This document shows positions 12,366 to 24,800 of a stretch of 64,000 bases of DNA, in pieces. Source of the DNA: Edolisoma coerulescens. Taxonomy: Eukaryota; Chordata; Aves; Passeriformes; Campephagidae. Under the pieces are notes generated by a model that worked only from the letters and a program-made list of their open reading frames with translations, had not been told where the DNA came from and ran no database searches. The DNA is taken from positions 38,847-102,846 of the forward strand of contig VWZW01005428.1 of the NCBI GenBank assembly GCA_013397115.1, in the 5' to 3' direction. The translations under genes were made by a program, and so were the position numbers. How positions within the stretch are numbered: position 1 is the first letter of the stretch; every line of letters begins with the position of its first letter.

Positions 12366-13299
12366 CAAGTGCTCAGTGGGACTGGATGGTTTCACTCTGG
12401 AGTGATGGGGGGGCTGGAGGAAGAGCTTGCTAAGCTGCTCTCCATCATTTATGATCAATCCTGGATAACCGGGAAGGTCCCAAATGACTGGAGGTTATCC
12501 AGTGTGAGGCCCACCCACAGGAAGGATGTGGGGAACTACAAGCCTGTCAGCCTGGCCTCGGTGCTCGGCAGGGTTATGGAGCAGATCACCTTGTGTGCAA
12601 TCACACAGCACACACGGGACAGCCAAGGGGTCAGACCCAGCCAGCATAGCCTTAGGAAGGGCAGGTCCTGCCTCACCAAACTGATCTTTTATGACCAGGT
12701 GACCTGCCTGGGGGATGAGGGGAAGGCTGTGGATGTTGTCTACCTGGATTTCAGCAAAGCCTTTGACACTGTCTCCCCCAGGATTCTCTTGGAAAAGCTG
12801 GCAGCCCATGGCTAGGACAGGTGCACTCTTGGCTGGGTTAAGAACTGGACGGGCCCAGAGAGTAGTGGTGAAAGGTGCCACATCCAGCTGGCATCCAGAC
12901 ACCAGGGGTGTCTCCAGGGATCAGTTTTGTTTAGTCTTGAGGAAGCTCAGGGGTGACCTTATCATTCTCTACAACTCCCTGACAGGAGGTTGTAACCAGG
13001 TGGGGTTCAGCCTCTTCTCCCAGGCTATTTGTGGTAGGACAAGAGGACACAGTCTCAAGCTGTGCCAGGGGAGATTTAGGTTGGACATTCAGAGGAATTC
13101 CTTCACAGAAAGGGTGATTAGACACTGGAATGGGCTGCCCTGAGAGGTAGTGGAGTCACCACCGCTGGAGATGTTTAAGGAAAGACTGGATGTGGCACTT
13201 GGTGTCATGGTCTGGTTGACAAGGCAGTGCTGGGTCAGAGCTTGGACTTGCTGGTCTCAAAAGTCTTTCCCAACTGAATTGTTTCTGTGATTCTGTGAT
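12366..13299 (+). mobile_element. CR1 LINE, 5'-truncated with internal deletion
   Basis: The first part encodes reverse-transcriptase sequence (EEELAKLLSIIYDQSW, then [14 protein letters not shown], the first catalytic Asp motif) up to about 12925. The element then jumps to the 3' terminal part ([12 protein letters not shown] ... [13 protein letters not shown]) and ends in the CR1 terminal repeat TGATTCTGTGAT at 13299. The central and downstream reverse-transcriptase motifs are missing, and a stop codon at about 12813 breaks the frame. Dead copy. Confidence 0.9.
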
Positions 13300-16200
13300 A
13301 AACACTACAGGAGGAGGCACATAAAGATCTTGTTTACCCAGACACCACCGAATCCTCTCTGTTATTCCATGTAATTGACTGTGCCTAGCCCAACAAAGGG
13401 AAAAACAGCATCCTCATGCCAAGTGAGATGCCAGACACCCTCCCCAGCCAAGCTCTTAGCTGGGGAACAGTGGGGACTGGGACATGCCAAGGACACACAT
13501 CAGCCTTTGTGCTTGAAGGGTGATGGGCTTCTGCCTGGTGATCCTGGGAAGGAATTAGACTTTAGATGATGTGATTTAAATAGAAAACACACTCCTGAAG
13601 TGAGCAGAAAACCATAGATAAGGATGATGAAAAGATATTGTTAAACTGGCAAGGAATTTCCCCAACAGAGTGAGATGTGGTGGCAGCCGCAGCCCTCCCT
13701 GATCTCCCTTATCCCCCCCGCCTCAGCCTCTGCCAGCCTCCCACCACAGGGAGGGGTGCCAGGGGATTTCCAGAAGACCCAAGCACAGACATGGAGCGTC
13801 CAGCAGCAGCACGCCATGGGCTGGTCCCACAGCACTGTGGGCATTCATTTGCACAGTTGGTGATGGCCCCACAGTGCCCACTCAGCGAGCTGTGCACAGC
13901 GGAGAGGAGACCTCGGCCATACCCTGGCATCCGCAGGGGCTGGGAGATGTGATGTGGCATCAGCATCCAGACAGCTGCTTCTTGGCAGTCATGCTCAGGC
14001 TGTGCAGCCCAGTACTTCCCCAGCTGTTAAATGGTGATGGGGTGGCTGCTCCCTCCCTGTGCCCTTGTGGCCAGCTGTCCTGCGTGCCCAGCTCAGGCTG
14101 GGCTCCCCACCACTTCTCTGGCCCCTGGAATGGATTGGGGTCCCTGGAGTGGCAGCTCTGGATTTGGTAGTGATGTCAAGTGGGGTTGCCATACCTGCCC
14201 CTGGGTTTTTTGGGTCAATGCAGCTGTGAGGCACTTCCCAGCTGTGACAAGGCCTGGGACTGCTGCAGCGAGCAAGGACACCTGTGACACAGGGGACACA
14301 GCTGCTCCAGAGGGACAGGCTGAGCCCCACCTCCCACCTGGGCACCGCAGCAAAGGGGGGCTTTTGGAACCCCATTCTGTGCAGCCTCCCAGATCCCCAG
14401 CTCCCTGTGAACCTCGTGAACCTGCCCACAGCCTTTTGGCTGCCAGCAGCTGCACTTCTTCCAGCTCGCTCAGCCTCTGGACTTCTCCAGACTTCAAACA
14501 AGCCGGGCAGCCTGCACCTGCTCCGCTATAGCAGCACAAGGCGGCAGCACTGTTACCCTGCCCAGGGGAGGCCTTAGGCATGCTCCAGACACACCTCAGA
14601 CATGCTCCAGACATGCCTCAGTCATGCCTTCATGCTCTGCTCTTTGAAAGAAATCCTTAGTGCTTCTCTTCCTCCTGAGTTTCAGTTTGAAAAGCAGCTC
14701 CAGCTCCTCCCTCTCACCTGTGACACAGACAGGGAACACAGGTCCATGGCCAGGGCATTCTCATGCCTGAGGCGCTGGGATCACAGGTGTGGGACACACA
14801 GTGCCTGGCCCTAGAGCACTGATATCAGCCCAGCATGAGACCAAGGACATGTTTCTACAGAAACTGGAAATCTTGTTCTCATAAAAAACTGTGATGGTCA
14901 AAGTAATCCCAGCCAGTCCAGCCCAGCCTCTGGCTAAGGACCACATTTTCTCCTGTGGTTACCATTTTCAGAAAACATTAACAAATAAACAATTAAAGCC
15001 CCAGAAAGCAGAAGCCATGACTAATGGTCTTTGAGTTTCCTCCAAGTTTAATATCAGAACGAAAAACAGTTACAGGAATAGGAATGAGACCAGACAGTGA
15101 GTGTTGTCCCAGAGGTTGCTGGGAGTGCCAAGATGCTCCTCCATCACCTGGACAATCTGGTATTTAGGCAGTCAGGCCCATGCTTTCATTTGTCACATAT
15201 TCCCTTTTAGTAGTAGCAAAAGCAAGAGCCATGAAGTGCTCAGGGAAGCAGATGTGCGTCCTCACCGCGGTGCCAACCAAGGCGCCCATGGAGCTGTGCT
15301 CTGCCTGCTCCTCTCCCAGTCTCCATCAGCACCTCAGGACCTCGAATGGACCTTGAGCACCTCTGAGGTCGAGCAAGAAGCTTCAGAAGGGGACCCATCA
15401 GGTTATCCCCACAGCACAGGCAGAGGCACAGCTGCGGTTAAGCACCAGCTCTGAGGTGCAGCTCATTTGCATCGAGTGCCTTCCTCAGCTGCTTTGATGT
15501 CGCACGTGAGGTTCTGGGTCGGGGTGCCTGGAGCTCCCTTTCCTGCAGGAGCACAGGTACGCCCAGCCCACTCTCTGGTGAACTGATCACTGCCATCCAG
15601 GCAGCCTGGCTGGCTGCAGGCACATCCCTGCTCCCTCCCTGTCCCTACTGTGGCCAGCTGAGCCAGCAGCAGGGTGGCATGCAGGGCACATAGCCCCATT
15701 TGTCCATCACCACCTTCCCAGGAGCCAGTGAGGGTTTGGGTGGGGGCCACAGGTTGCGAGGGCACTTGAGCCTCTTTAGGCACTGGGGAGGCTGCTCCTT
15801 CCTCTGCTCATGCCTTCATGTCATTTCTGTAAGGTTGGGCAGGGGTTGGTGGTCAGAATTTACCTTTCCCCAAGATACTGCTCGGTCCTGCTGGCCTCAC
15901 TGCTGGTGTCTCTCCTCCAGATAGCCCATTCATCTTGGGATTGTCTTTTTTTTTCCTTAAAACAAAAGATTAGCCAAGCCTAAAAGGCTCACAGTGCAAT
16001 TGCTTAATCATAACTGTCTAGCTGTAGCCACTGATTAATGACTAAAAAAAAGAAATAGCAAAGATGGTTCAAATCTTGAGGGACTCAATTTCAGTATTTC
16101 AAAGTGTGATTTCCAAATAGCTGTGGCTGCTCTGTATTAACGATGCTCTTCAGACTGTTTGCTTTATTCCTTTATTTTTTGGCTGTGGATGCATAAGTAT

Positions 16201-19200
16201 AATTTTAATGGGATCAGCAGTGTACAGGGTCAGCTCCTCCCTCGAGCACTGATGTGGAGGAGGCCAGTTTACATGGATCCAGAGTGTGGATTTGCTCTCT
16301 ATGATGCCAAAGCTGCAAATACATCCACTACTTTCGCACGAAGCCCTTGGGAGCTGGAAACAGGAGACTGGGATGAGCTGTAACACGCCCCATGCAGCAG
16401 GGAACAGCCAGGCTGAGCAACAGCCTTTAAAGCACTGCACTTTGAGAGTGGCACCTCCTGGCACGAACACGGTGGGTGTCGGTCACCCACAGCTGTTGAC
16501 CAGCCACAGCTGGGCTGTGCTCAGCTGGTTTTCATGTCTGTGTGTGCTACTGGGTCTCTGTCTTTGCCTCTCTTGTTTTTTCATTCATGGGTGTCCTGAA
16601 GACTCAAATGACACAAATTACCCCTGTCACTGTCCGAGCAGGGTGAGGGGAGCCGGAACTCACAAAACTAAGAGAGCAGAGGAGCAGCTGCCCTGACAGG
16701 CACTGACATATCCCTCTGGCAGAGACTGCACCTGTGGCTTGAGGTGTCTCATCTGAGAGAATACCCTAAACCAAGCCCTCCATGCTGTGTTTTGCTGGGA
16801 AGCTCCAGGAAGTTGCAAGAGCAGTGTTTTGGCAATGGGTGGGTGGGGGTGAAGTCTTGGCAATGGTGGTGGGCTTCCCAGCCATCCCCACGTCCTTTGC
16901 AGGGGAGGTCACAGGGTCAGAAACCCACAGGAGCTGCTGTACAACCCCACACTGCTCCCTGCACCCAGCTGGCTGAGCGAAGGCTGCCCTCAATGCTTCC
17001 TGGAGTTTGGAGAGCAGGTTCTATCCTTCCTTCCTGTCTGCTTCCCATATTAGCTTTTTCAGCATTTCTAATTTAAAAAGATGGGAAGCCTCACCACACT
17101 GGGATGTGCTGCACAGGGCCCTGCTGTCCCAGGGGCAAGGACACATGGTTGGGCTCTCTTCTAACAGGATTTAGTACTTTGCTGCATCACTGTGTACAAG
17201 CTGATTTGGGGCAGCAGAGTAAATACTTGATTTTTTTGCCCCAATGGCTTTTCCCCCCTGTTTTTTAGCACCACCAACACAAAGAGTTGTGATCTGCAGC
17301 TGCTGCTGTTCCCCAGGATGGCTCCCCCGGGCTCTGTGCAGTGCCTGCGACAGCTCCAAAAGGCCCAGGCTCAGGGACAGAGACAGCTCTCTGTCTTGCC
17401 TCCCTCCACTCCTGGAGGATGTACTGGCAGAGTAAGGGCCACCACACACTGTGGCATCTACTGCCTACAATGGAGGTCCAGCCCAGCTCTCACACATCCC
17501 CTGCTCACAGCTACCAGGGGAAACCATGAAGTCCAGTTGAGGTATTTTGCATAGCAGGAGGAACTCAGAGATGAATCTCTAACATGTAAGGAAAGAGAAA
17601 ACCTGCTAATGACCCTGCAGCACCAATCCTCTGGTGTGAGCCATCAGCCATCAGCAAAACAGCAAGGCTGCACCAGGCACTCCCAGGGCACAGGAGCAGA
17701 GCCAGGCTCTTGCTCCCCCCTTTTCCTGTCTTTAAGGAACGCAGAGACTGGATAAAAATTATTCCGAAGCCATTTATTATGGAGTTATTCAATACTCTAT
17801 TACAGAGTTAAAAACCACATTTGAAAACTTGTAACAAACTTCTGGTGAGTATTTTGGAGAGGTTGGAGACAGGCAAAAATAAAGCAGGCTGAGCTGCCTT
17901 GTGCTTTCTTTGTGATGGGAAAAGAGCATTTTAGTGAGAAAATAAAGTTTCAGTGGAAAAAAGAACTCTGACATATTTATGTTGCACTAGGGAAAAACAG
18001 AGTAGCTGCTCCCATCAACAATACACCAACAAACTATAAATATCTGAAAATCAAGCCTACATTTCACAGAAAGACTACACTGCACAGACAAGCACCTGCT
18101 GCTCCTCAGCCAAATCCATCTGGAGCATCTCTGTGAGACATAAATAGAAGCACAGGGAAGATTGCTCAGCCAGGGCCAAATCACCTCCTGGCATGCAGAG
18201 CTGGCCAGCTGTGCATGTGGAGAGGAGCAGGGAAGGAGAACACGCCCGTCTGCCAGGACTTGGACAGGAGCCCTGCTGATGTAGTCCAAAATACGGTTTA
18301 AAAGCCTTCAAAGGATTCAAAGAGGTTACAGGGTGCTCCATGGAAAGGCCAGCAGCCCTTCCTGTGAGGTGAAAGCAGCCCCAGCTCCTGCTTGTTGTTC
18401 TTATCGCAGTGGCATTTCAGAAGTGGCTGTCATTGCACAGAAGCAGATACCTGATTGTGGGAGCCTTTAATTAACAACAACCCAGCCCACCGCTGGGAAA
18501 CTGGGTTCCAAAATTCAAATGGAAACAGTATTTTTTAATGATAACCAACACAGCCCCAGCGAGACAAGGCCGAAGCTGATCCTGAGGAGGGGGAGCCCTC
18601 CTCAGAGGTGATTCCCGTGTTTACCTGGGCACCAGATCTGGATGGAGCAGAGCAAGCTGCCAAGCACCCTCCCAGCCAGGCATCCAGCCCCGCTCCCAGG
18701 CACAGCTCCCAGCAGTTGACTCACAGGGCAAGGGCTGGAGTCATGGCTCACAGGCTGTGAAACAGCAACAAAAAACATCTTTCTTGCTCACCAGTCTGGG
18801 GAGCGAGGGTGTGGCTGTTTGGGGGTGTTGAGGAAGGCTACATTCACACCCCTGGGATCCTGCTTGGCATGCAACTGGAAAGGCTCGGTCAGACCTAAGC
18901 CAGGTCTGGGAGCTGAAACAGTCTGAAAAGTAACAGATTTTCTGTCTGTCTCCTACACTCTCAGGGATGCAGATCACACTGATTACATCTGGGATGAGAT
19001 GAACAACTTCACCCCAGCTCAGGCCATGAAGCAAGCCGGGTGAAGCTATCAAGCACTCTTTCCTCCTGTTCATGAGGTGGCCAGTGGTTTTTCAGTACAG
19101 ATCTAGAAGTGGTAGCAGAAGCAACAGAAACGCCAAAAGCAGCAACTTTCAGTACACTGCACAGTTCCTACTGGGTTAAGAGCACAAGATGCAGTTCTCA

Positions 19201-19784
19201 CTCTTGAGGACAAGGCAGGTGATCTCTTATTCCTTCCCTTCTGTCTTTCCATTTTCTGGGATGATTATAACAAATTCCAGGCCTGCAGCAAGAGGCATGG
19301 GTCAGAGGAAAAAGCTGACAGTGGTGAAGGCCACTAAAAGCACACCGGGTTGCCCAAGATAACTCTGAAGTTCCACTGTAAGTTTATCAAGTAACATCTG
19401 TCAGGAACAGTTTTGCTCAAGCTCAGCTTGCCACAGACCTGGCGGGTTCTGGGTGGATCTCAGGGCAGAAGACAGACCTTTCCAAACTAATTTCTGTGCT
19501 GCTTTGAAGTTCAGCACTGTTACTCATTTCAGAGGGCTGGCTACTGCAGTGATGACAGACATATGTCATGTCCCAGCCTACCAGTGATACCTGTCAGTAC
19601 CATCACCCTGCTCTCAGGGCAGGGCAGGTCTCCAAGGAAAACCTTCACTGTGCACATGGTCACACACTGGAATTGGAAATGAAACTTCTCTGGTCTCATC
19701 TCTGGAAATAAAACAACCTGCTCTAATTTTGAACTTGGCCCTTCTTTCAGCAGGGGCTGAACAAAGCAGCCTCCCACCAGCCAC
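13300..19784. other. No gene recognised
   Basis: Mixed-composition intergenic or intronic DNA. The longest open frame is about 170 codons (13995-14501, minus) and looks random. It could include exons too short or diverged for me to identify by eye. Confidence 0.45.
14579..14622 (+). repeat. 22-bp tandem duplication
   Basis: Two copies of a 22-bp unit starting CATGCTCCAGACA, followed by further short CATGC pieces. Confidence 0.8.
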
Positions 19785-19908
19785 GGGGATTAGCTTAGTG
19801 GGTTAGAGCACGGTACTTATAATGGGTCTGATCCCCATACAGGCCATTCCCATAAGTGTTGGACTCGTGATCCTTGTGGCTCCCTTCCAACTTGGGATAT
19901 TCTGTGAT
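19785..19908 (+). mobile_element. tRNA-Ile-derived SINE with CR1 tail (TguSINE1-like)
   Basis: The first 60 bp resemble tRNA-Ile: an A-box-like TTAGCTTAGTGGGTTAGAG, then CGGTACTTATAA, then GATCCCCATACAGGCCA, which matches the tRNA 3' half with about 12 bp of the anticodon/variable region missing. The rest (TTGGACTCGTGATCCTTGTG ... CCCTTCCAACTT ... ATTCTGTGATC) is a CR1 3' tail, which lets the SINE use CR1 machinery. A SINE of this build is known from zebra finch. It is not a working tRNA gene because the arms cannot fold. Confidence 0.75.
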
Positions 19909-21627
19909 CCCTTGCAGTTCCACGCCCCAAGAAGCCTGTAAAGCAGTTTCTCACAAAAACTCACACTTCATGGGAAAGTGCTTTGAGAATGCATGCCTTT
20001 CAGTTTTCAGATCTCTGAAATGCAGCTGATATGAGTTCCTTGTTTGAGCCTTTGTTGTCTAGCAGGCGTACCAAATAACCCACTTTTTCAGTGTGGAATA
20101 TATGACTTGGCTCCTCAGAACACAGCTCAGGCAAAGAGGAGTGAGATTCTAGTGCCATACTCAGCATTTTGTTTCAGAACCCACCTGTGATGCTGGCGGA
20201 GGCTGGGTGCTTTCCTCAGATCTGAGATCCTCCAAGCTGCCCCAGAGTTTCTAGCAAACAAACTTAATGCTTTCATTTTATACCAGAAGCATCACAATTC
20301 TCTGGGAAATCTCCCTCCCACACCCCACAGTCTGTATTTCGGGTGACTTGATGATGTCACCATCATACAGTTACTAAGGTTAAACACTGCTTTTAAAAAC
20401 TGTCTCGTAAAAACCACTGAGGTCAACTTTTAAGCTCAGGCTCTCTCTGACCAGCTTAAATACAGGAAACCAAAGCAGTCGAAAGAAGAGGACCAAAAGA
20501 AATCGTCAATCTTTTCTCTCCCACTCCCCTCTTAACCACACGCTGCCAGATCTCCTACAACTGCTCCCATCCTGCCAGGCCCTGCTGCAGTTCTGTCGTT
20601 GCCTTTCCCAGTTTCTTCATAATCCTAAAATGATCTTCTCATGAAGAGAGCCACCAATACCTGACACTGCCTTTTGCTCTGCCTAACTCCACAGCACATC
20701 CCAAAGGGGATGCAGGAAAGCCAGGAACACAATGACAGCTCTACAGCCCCTTATTACAACACTGGTCCAACATGAACAGTCATGGGGGTCAGGAAAGGAC
20801 ATTATAAGAACAGTAACTGGCAAGAAACATCACAGATCTGCACCCTCTTCAGTCCTGGGGGTACAGCAGAGAAGAAAACTTCAGAGGAAAACTTCACAAG
20901 AAATATGACAAGTCTCCTATCCAAATACATTCCAAATAAGAAAACCAGAATGGAGTGGAACCATGAGCTTCCCCTTTCATATTCCCCCAGAGAAGCTGTT
21001 TCAATTCCACTAATCTGGAGGAACAATAAGTGGGTCATACTTCAGCAGGTACCTCCATGTGTGAGGTCAAAACCAGGTCATGTCGTAATTAAGACACTTT
21101 AATGGAATTCTCATGTCATAATAAGCTCATTCCCACAGCTGACTCGGGAATACAGTAGAGTACCTGAAACCCAGAAGGTGGAATTTCTCCTTTTACACAG
21201 TGATCTGCTCATCTCCCAAGTGGAGAGGTGTACCTGCATAATTTTATAATGAAGTAATACAAGGCTGCCTATTTTTACAAGGAAGTGATATGAGAGATTT
21301 GTTCATGCTGTAAATCCAAGGAATCTCCAACACCAAGACAATTCCCTTTTTGCCTTGTTTTGTCACAGTTTCTAATCAGAAGTTCCCCTGGTAGAAGAGG
21401 AACAATTCAGGTCAGCTTACAGAATTGCTCATCCTCACAAGAGGCCACCCCGTAATCAGTTAATGAAAAGGATCCCACCAGCTGCAACAGAAGTTGGACA
21501 AGGCCGCTGGAGTCTGAGCTCAGCAGGGAAACTACCTGAGAGGGGAGGGCAAGGAGGCAGATTCTCCATGCTCACAAAAGAAGACAAAAGCACACCTTAT
21601 TTAAAAACAACTTTTCCCACTCTCACA
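19909..21627. other. No gene recognised; downstream of TADA1
   Basis: AT-richer sequence. A 106-codon open frame (20782-21102, plus) has no recognisable similarity. Part may belong to a longer TADA1 3' UTR if the nearest polyadenylation signal is not used. Confidence 0.4.
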
Positions 21628-21633
21628 TTTATT
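21628..21633 (-). terminator. Candidate polyadenylation signal of TADA1
   Basis: AATAAA on the minus strand, about 250 bp past the TADA1 stop codon. It is the first canonical hexamer I saw downstream. No transcript evidence is available, so an alternative site is possible. Confidence 0.45.
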
Positions 21634-21880
21634 TTTCCTAAAAACAGTCCTTGCAAATGTGTCTTGTTTCTCTTTTCCAATTCAGTGGCATCGCTGCAAG
21701 TACTGCATGGCACATGACTCTGGGGAGGCAGAGGAAGTGTCCCACAACTCAGTCACATTTCCATAGGAAAAGCTGACTCATAAATTACATCATCCTGGAG
21801 ATGCTGACGCAGGTTCATAAGGAGCATCCGAATGACAAGTCCCAAGAACAGGCTGGAGCCACCTGAGGGCTGGCCCAGCT

Positions 21881-24800
21881 CTAGCAGAGCAGGAGGCCCT
21901 CCTTGGTCGCCAGGCGCTGCTGATGGATCTTGTCCTGCTGTAGCTCCTCATGGTTTGGATGCCAGAGTTTCATGACAATCCTCTCAATGTTTAGAGCATA
22001 GACTGTGTGTGCAGGGATAATTTCTTTGTGCACCTGGAAATGCATGTTAGAAAACAAGTTGCACACTTCCATAGACATTTCCCCACGCTGCCCAGGGAAT
22101 AACCTCCCTCTGCCACAGGATGCTCTGGGTGCCAGCCCTGCAGAGTGGGAATAAAGGCTGTCTCACAGGGAGAGCTGCTCACAGCACTGCCACACCAGCC
22201 AACTTATACCACTTTCTAAGGGAGTGGCATGGTAAGGAAATAGTCATTTTGCTCTTGGGGTGGTAATCAATAATTGGTCATCAAAACCTTAGAAACAACA
22301 ATTCTGACTAAACACGAGATGAATGTTTGATTACAGCTCTGTGGTCTGCATCCACAGCTGTGAGACAAAATCCCAAGGCTTGTTCACAACAGCAGAGATC
22401 ATTAAGGGGGAATTTCTCACAGCTAATTTTAGACATTCAAAGTAGGCAATGTCCCCACAGCTGCCAGAGAGGGAGGGAACCACAGCCATACATCTCCAAT
22501 GAGAATTCACCCAGCTGACCTGAAATGCCTCCCCAGGGTTGGGGTGATCATAGTTAATCCCACTGCAGTGGCCTGCATGTCAGGACCAAGTATTCCTCTA
22601 AGTACCCAGGTGGAACATGAGGAGTAAGAAGGGACATGCCAGGTAAGTTATTTTGCTGCAGCACTGTCAAAATCTGTGTGGCTCAGTTCTCATATAATCA
22701 CTGCAGTCTTGCTGCAGAGGAAGAGTTCACCCTTCTTGCACGCTGTGAGACAGGGATTTCCTCATCAGCTCTGTGACCAAGGGGAGCAGAACAGGCATTA
22801 AACCATGAGTTAACACTGGGAACAAATCAAAGCCAAAGAATCTGAGGGGCAAAAAAGGAAAGAGACTATAGGAGGAGAAAAATCCCCCTCCATGCATGTA
22901 AACCCTAAGACTGGCAGCTGGCACCCAGGACAGCGCTGCCTGCGACACGAAGGTGTGACACGACCAGCTTACCTGCAATGCCTCAAAGAGGTCATACATG
23001 TTGACTGGAGGCAAGGATGCTGGCAGAGTGTCCCCAGAGCAGGCCAGGAGCAGGGCTGCCTGCTGCTCAGCATCATCAGGAGCGGGCGGGGGGGCCAGGC
23101 TCTGACCCGCCGAGGGCGTCGCGCTGCTCAGGGGGCTGGGGGCAGAGCAGGCAGGAAAACATCCCAGTCACAAAAACAGCACCAGCTGTGTCAGTCACAC
23201 AGCAGGGGCCCTGCTTTTCTGCACCAGCTGATGTGGCCCATACCTACATAAAATTATTTCAGCTCTAATAAAAATTTGTTTAAAATTCCAGTTTAATAAA
23301 AAGAGTGTGGACTGATCCTCAACATGCCTCAGCACTGCTTAAATGGTCTCAGTTGTGCAGCTTTTCTTCCTTGCAGCCAACAGTTTCTATCCAGCATAAA
23401 AATTAAGGCACACACAACATTAAACTGAAACACTGGCCGTTAGGCAGAGTTGTTTGTAGTGCGATAATCAAATCTTAAAACACCCACGACCTCCTGTCAA
23501 CTGCTAGAAGCTGCCACAGACAAACAAAACTGCCTTCTCATACACACATGCTGCCAGATGCACTGCACAAACTCTTTGACACCGAGACTCCAAACAAGAG
23601 GACCTCGAAGTTCTGCTAACCGGAAGGATGTGCCAAGGAACCATAAACACATTTGGATGCAGGAAATAACAGGATGGCTGAGTCCTGCAGGTCCTCACTG
23701 ACATTTCAATCCTATGGCACAAAAGCCGAGCCTCCATAAAGGCAGAGAATTCCTGTGTTACTGAGGTTTCCAAAAAGCAGTAATAAACTGATGGACAAGC
23801 AGGGGTAAGGAACAGAGATCTAATACTGTCCTACAGTCCAGTGCTGGGAAATCCCCATATTCTCACTCCCTGTTTAGCTCCATACCAACGCCTTCCTAGT
23901 GTGTGAAACCAAAGCAATAAAAGAAGAAACTGAACCATGGAGTTATTCCAAGAGTAGCAAAATCCATTTACATTATCAGTGTGCTGAGAGCTCCTTACCA
24001 CTCAATTAAATTGTTGTAAGCAACAACACTGTTCTTCAGATATGGCTGAGGGTTGACATTGCTTCCAAAGGCATACTTGAAATGGCCATCCCTCAGACGA
24101 TAGGCTTTCCTCCTGGATATCACAGAGGTCAGAATGTCCTTAAGATGGTTCTGCAACAAAAACCAAATCTTAGGACATGTGGTGATTTATTCACTCATGG
24201 CTAGGAGAAGGGCCTCACCAATTGGCAAGACAGAAGCAGCACTGCTGTGACCACAAGGACCCAAAGATGGAAGGGAACCAGTATCTGGACAAGCTACAGG
24301 ATGTTTTCATTATCCAGCAGTTGGATACAGAGAACACCGCACTTTGTGAGGACCGTAAGCATCAGCCTGGGAACTATACTTCAATGTGTGATGTCCTGCT
24401 TCAAATGTCAAAGGGGTGTCTTCAATGCTAGGAAATTCCCAACCTCTGATTAAGGTTAAGATTTCCTAACTGACACTAGAACTGAAATACAGGCCCTGAA
24501 ATGACAGTGAAAAGCCACTCACTCATCTTTTTTCATTTGCCTGAAAAGTGCTGGAGAAGGAATCGTATGAAAAAAAACAAGAAGACAATGTCTAAATTTG
24601 GCTTCACTCCCAGATGGGGAATTCGGGTTGGCCTCCACATCCTGAGTGCAGAAAGCCATCCACACATCAATGCTCCAAGCAGTGGCTGTGTCATTCCTGG
24701 GATGTGTAAAGTGATGCACCACCAATGGCCAAAGCCAAACCAGGGCTTCACCTGCAGATATCACCTGATCCTGTTGCTTCACGGCCAGGCCAGACACTGT

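Noticed and set aside
19785..19850. Possible tRNA-Ile gene
   Set aside because: Part of the anticodon region is missing and the B box is damaged; fused to a CR1 tail, so it is a SINE.
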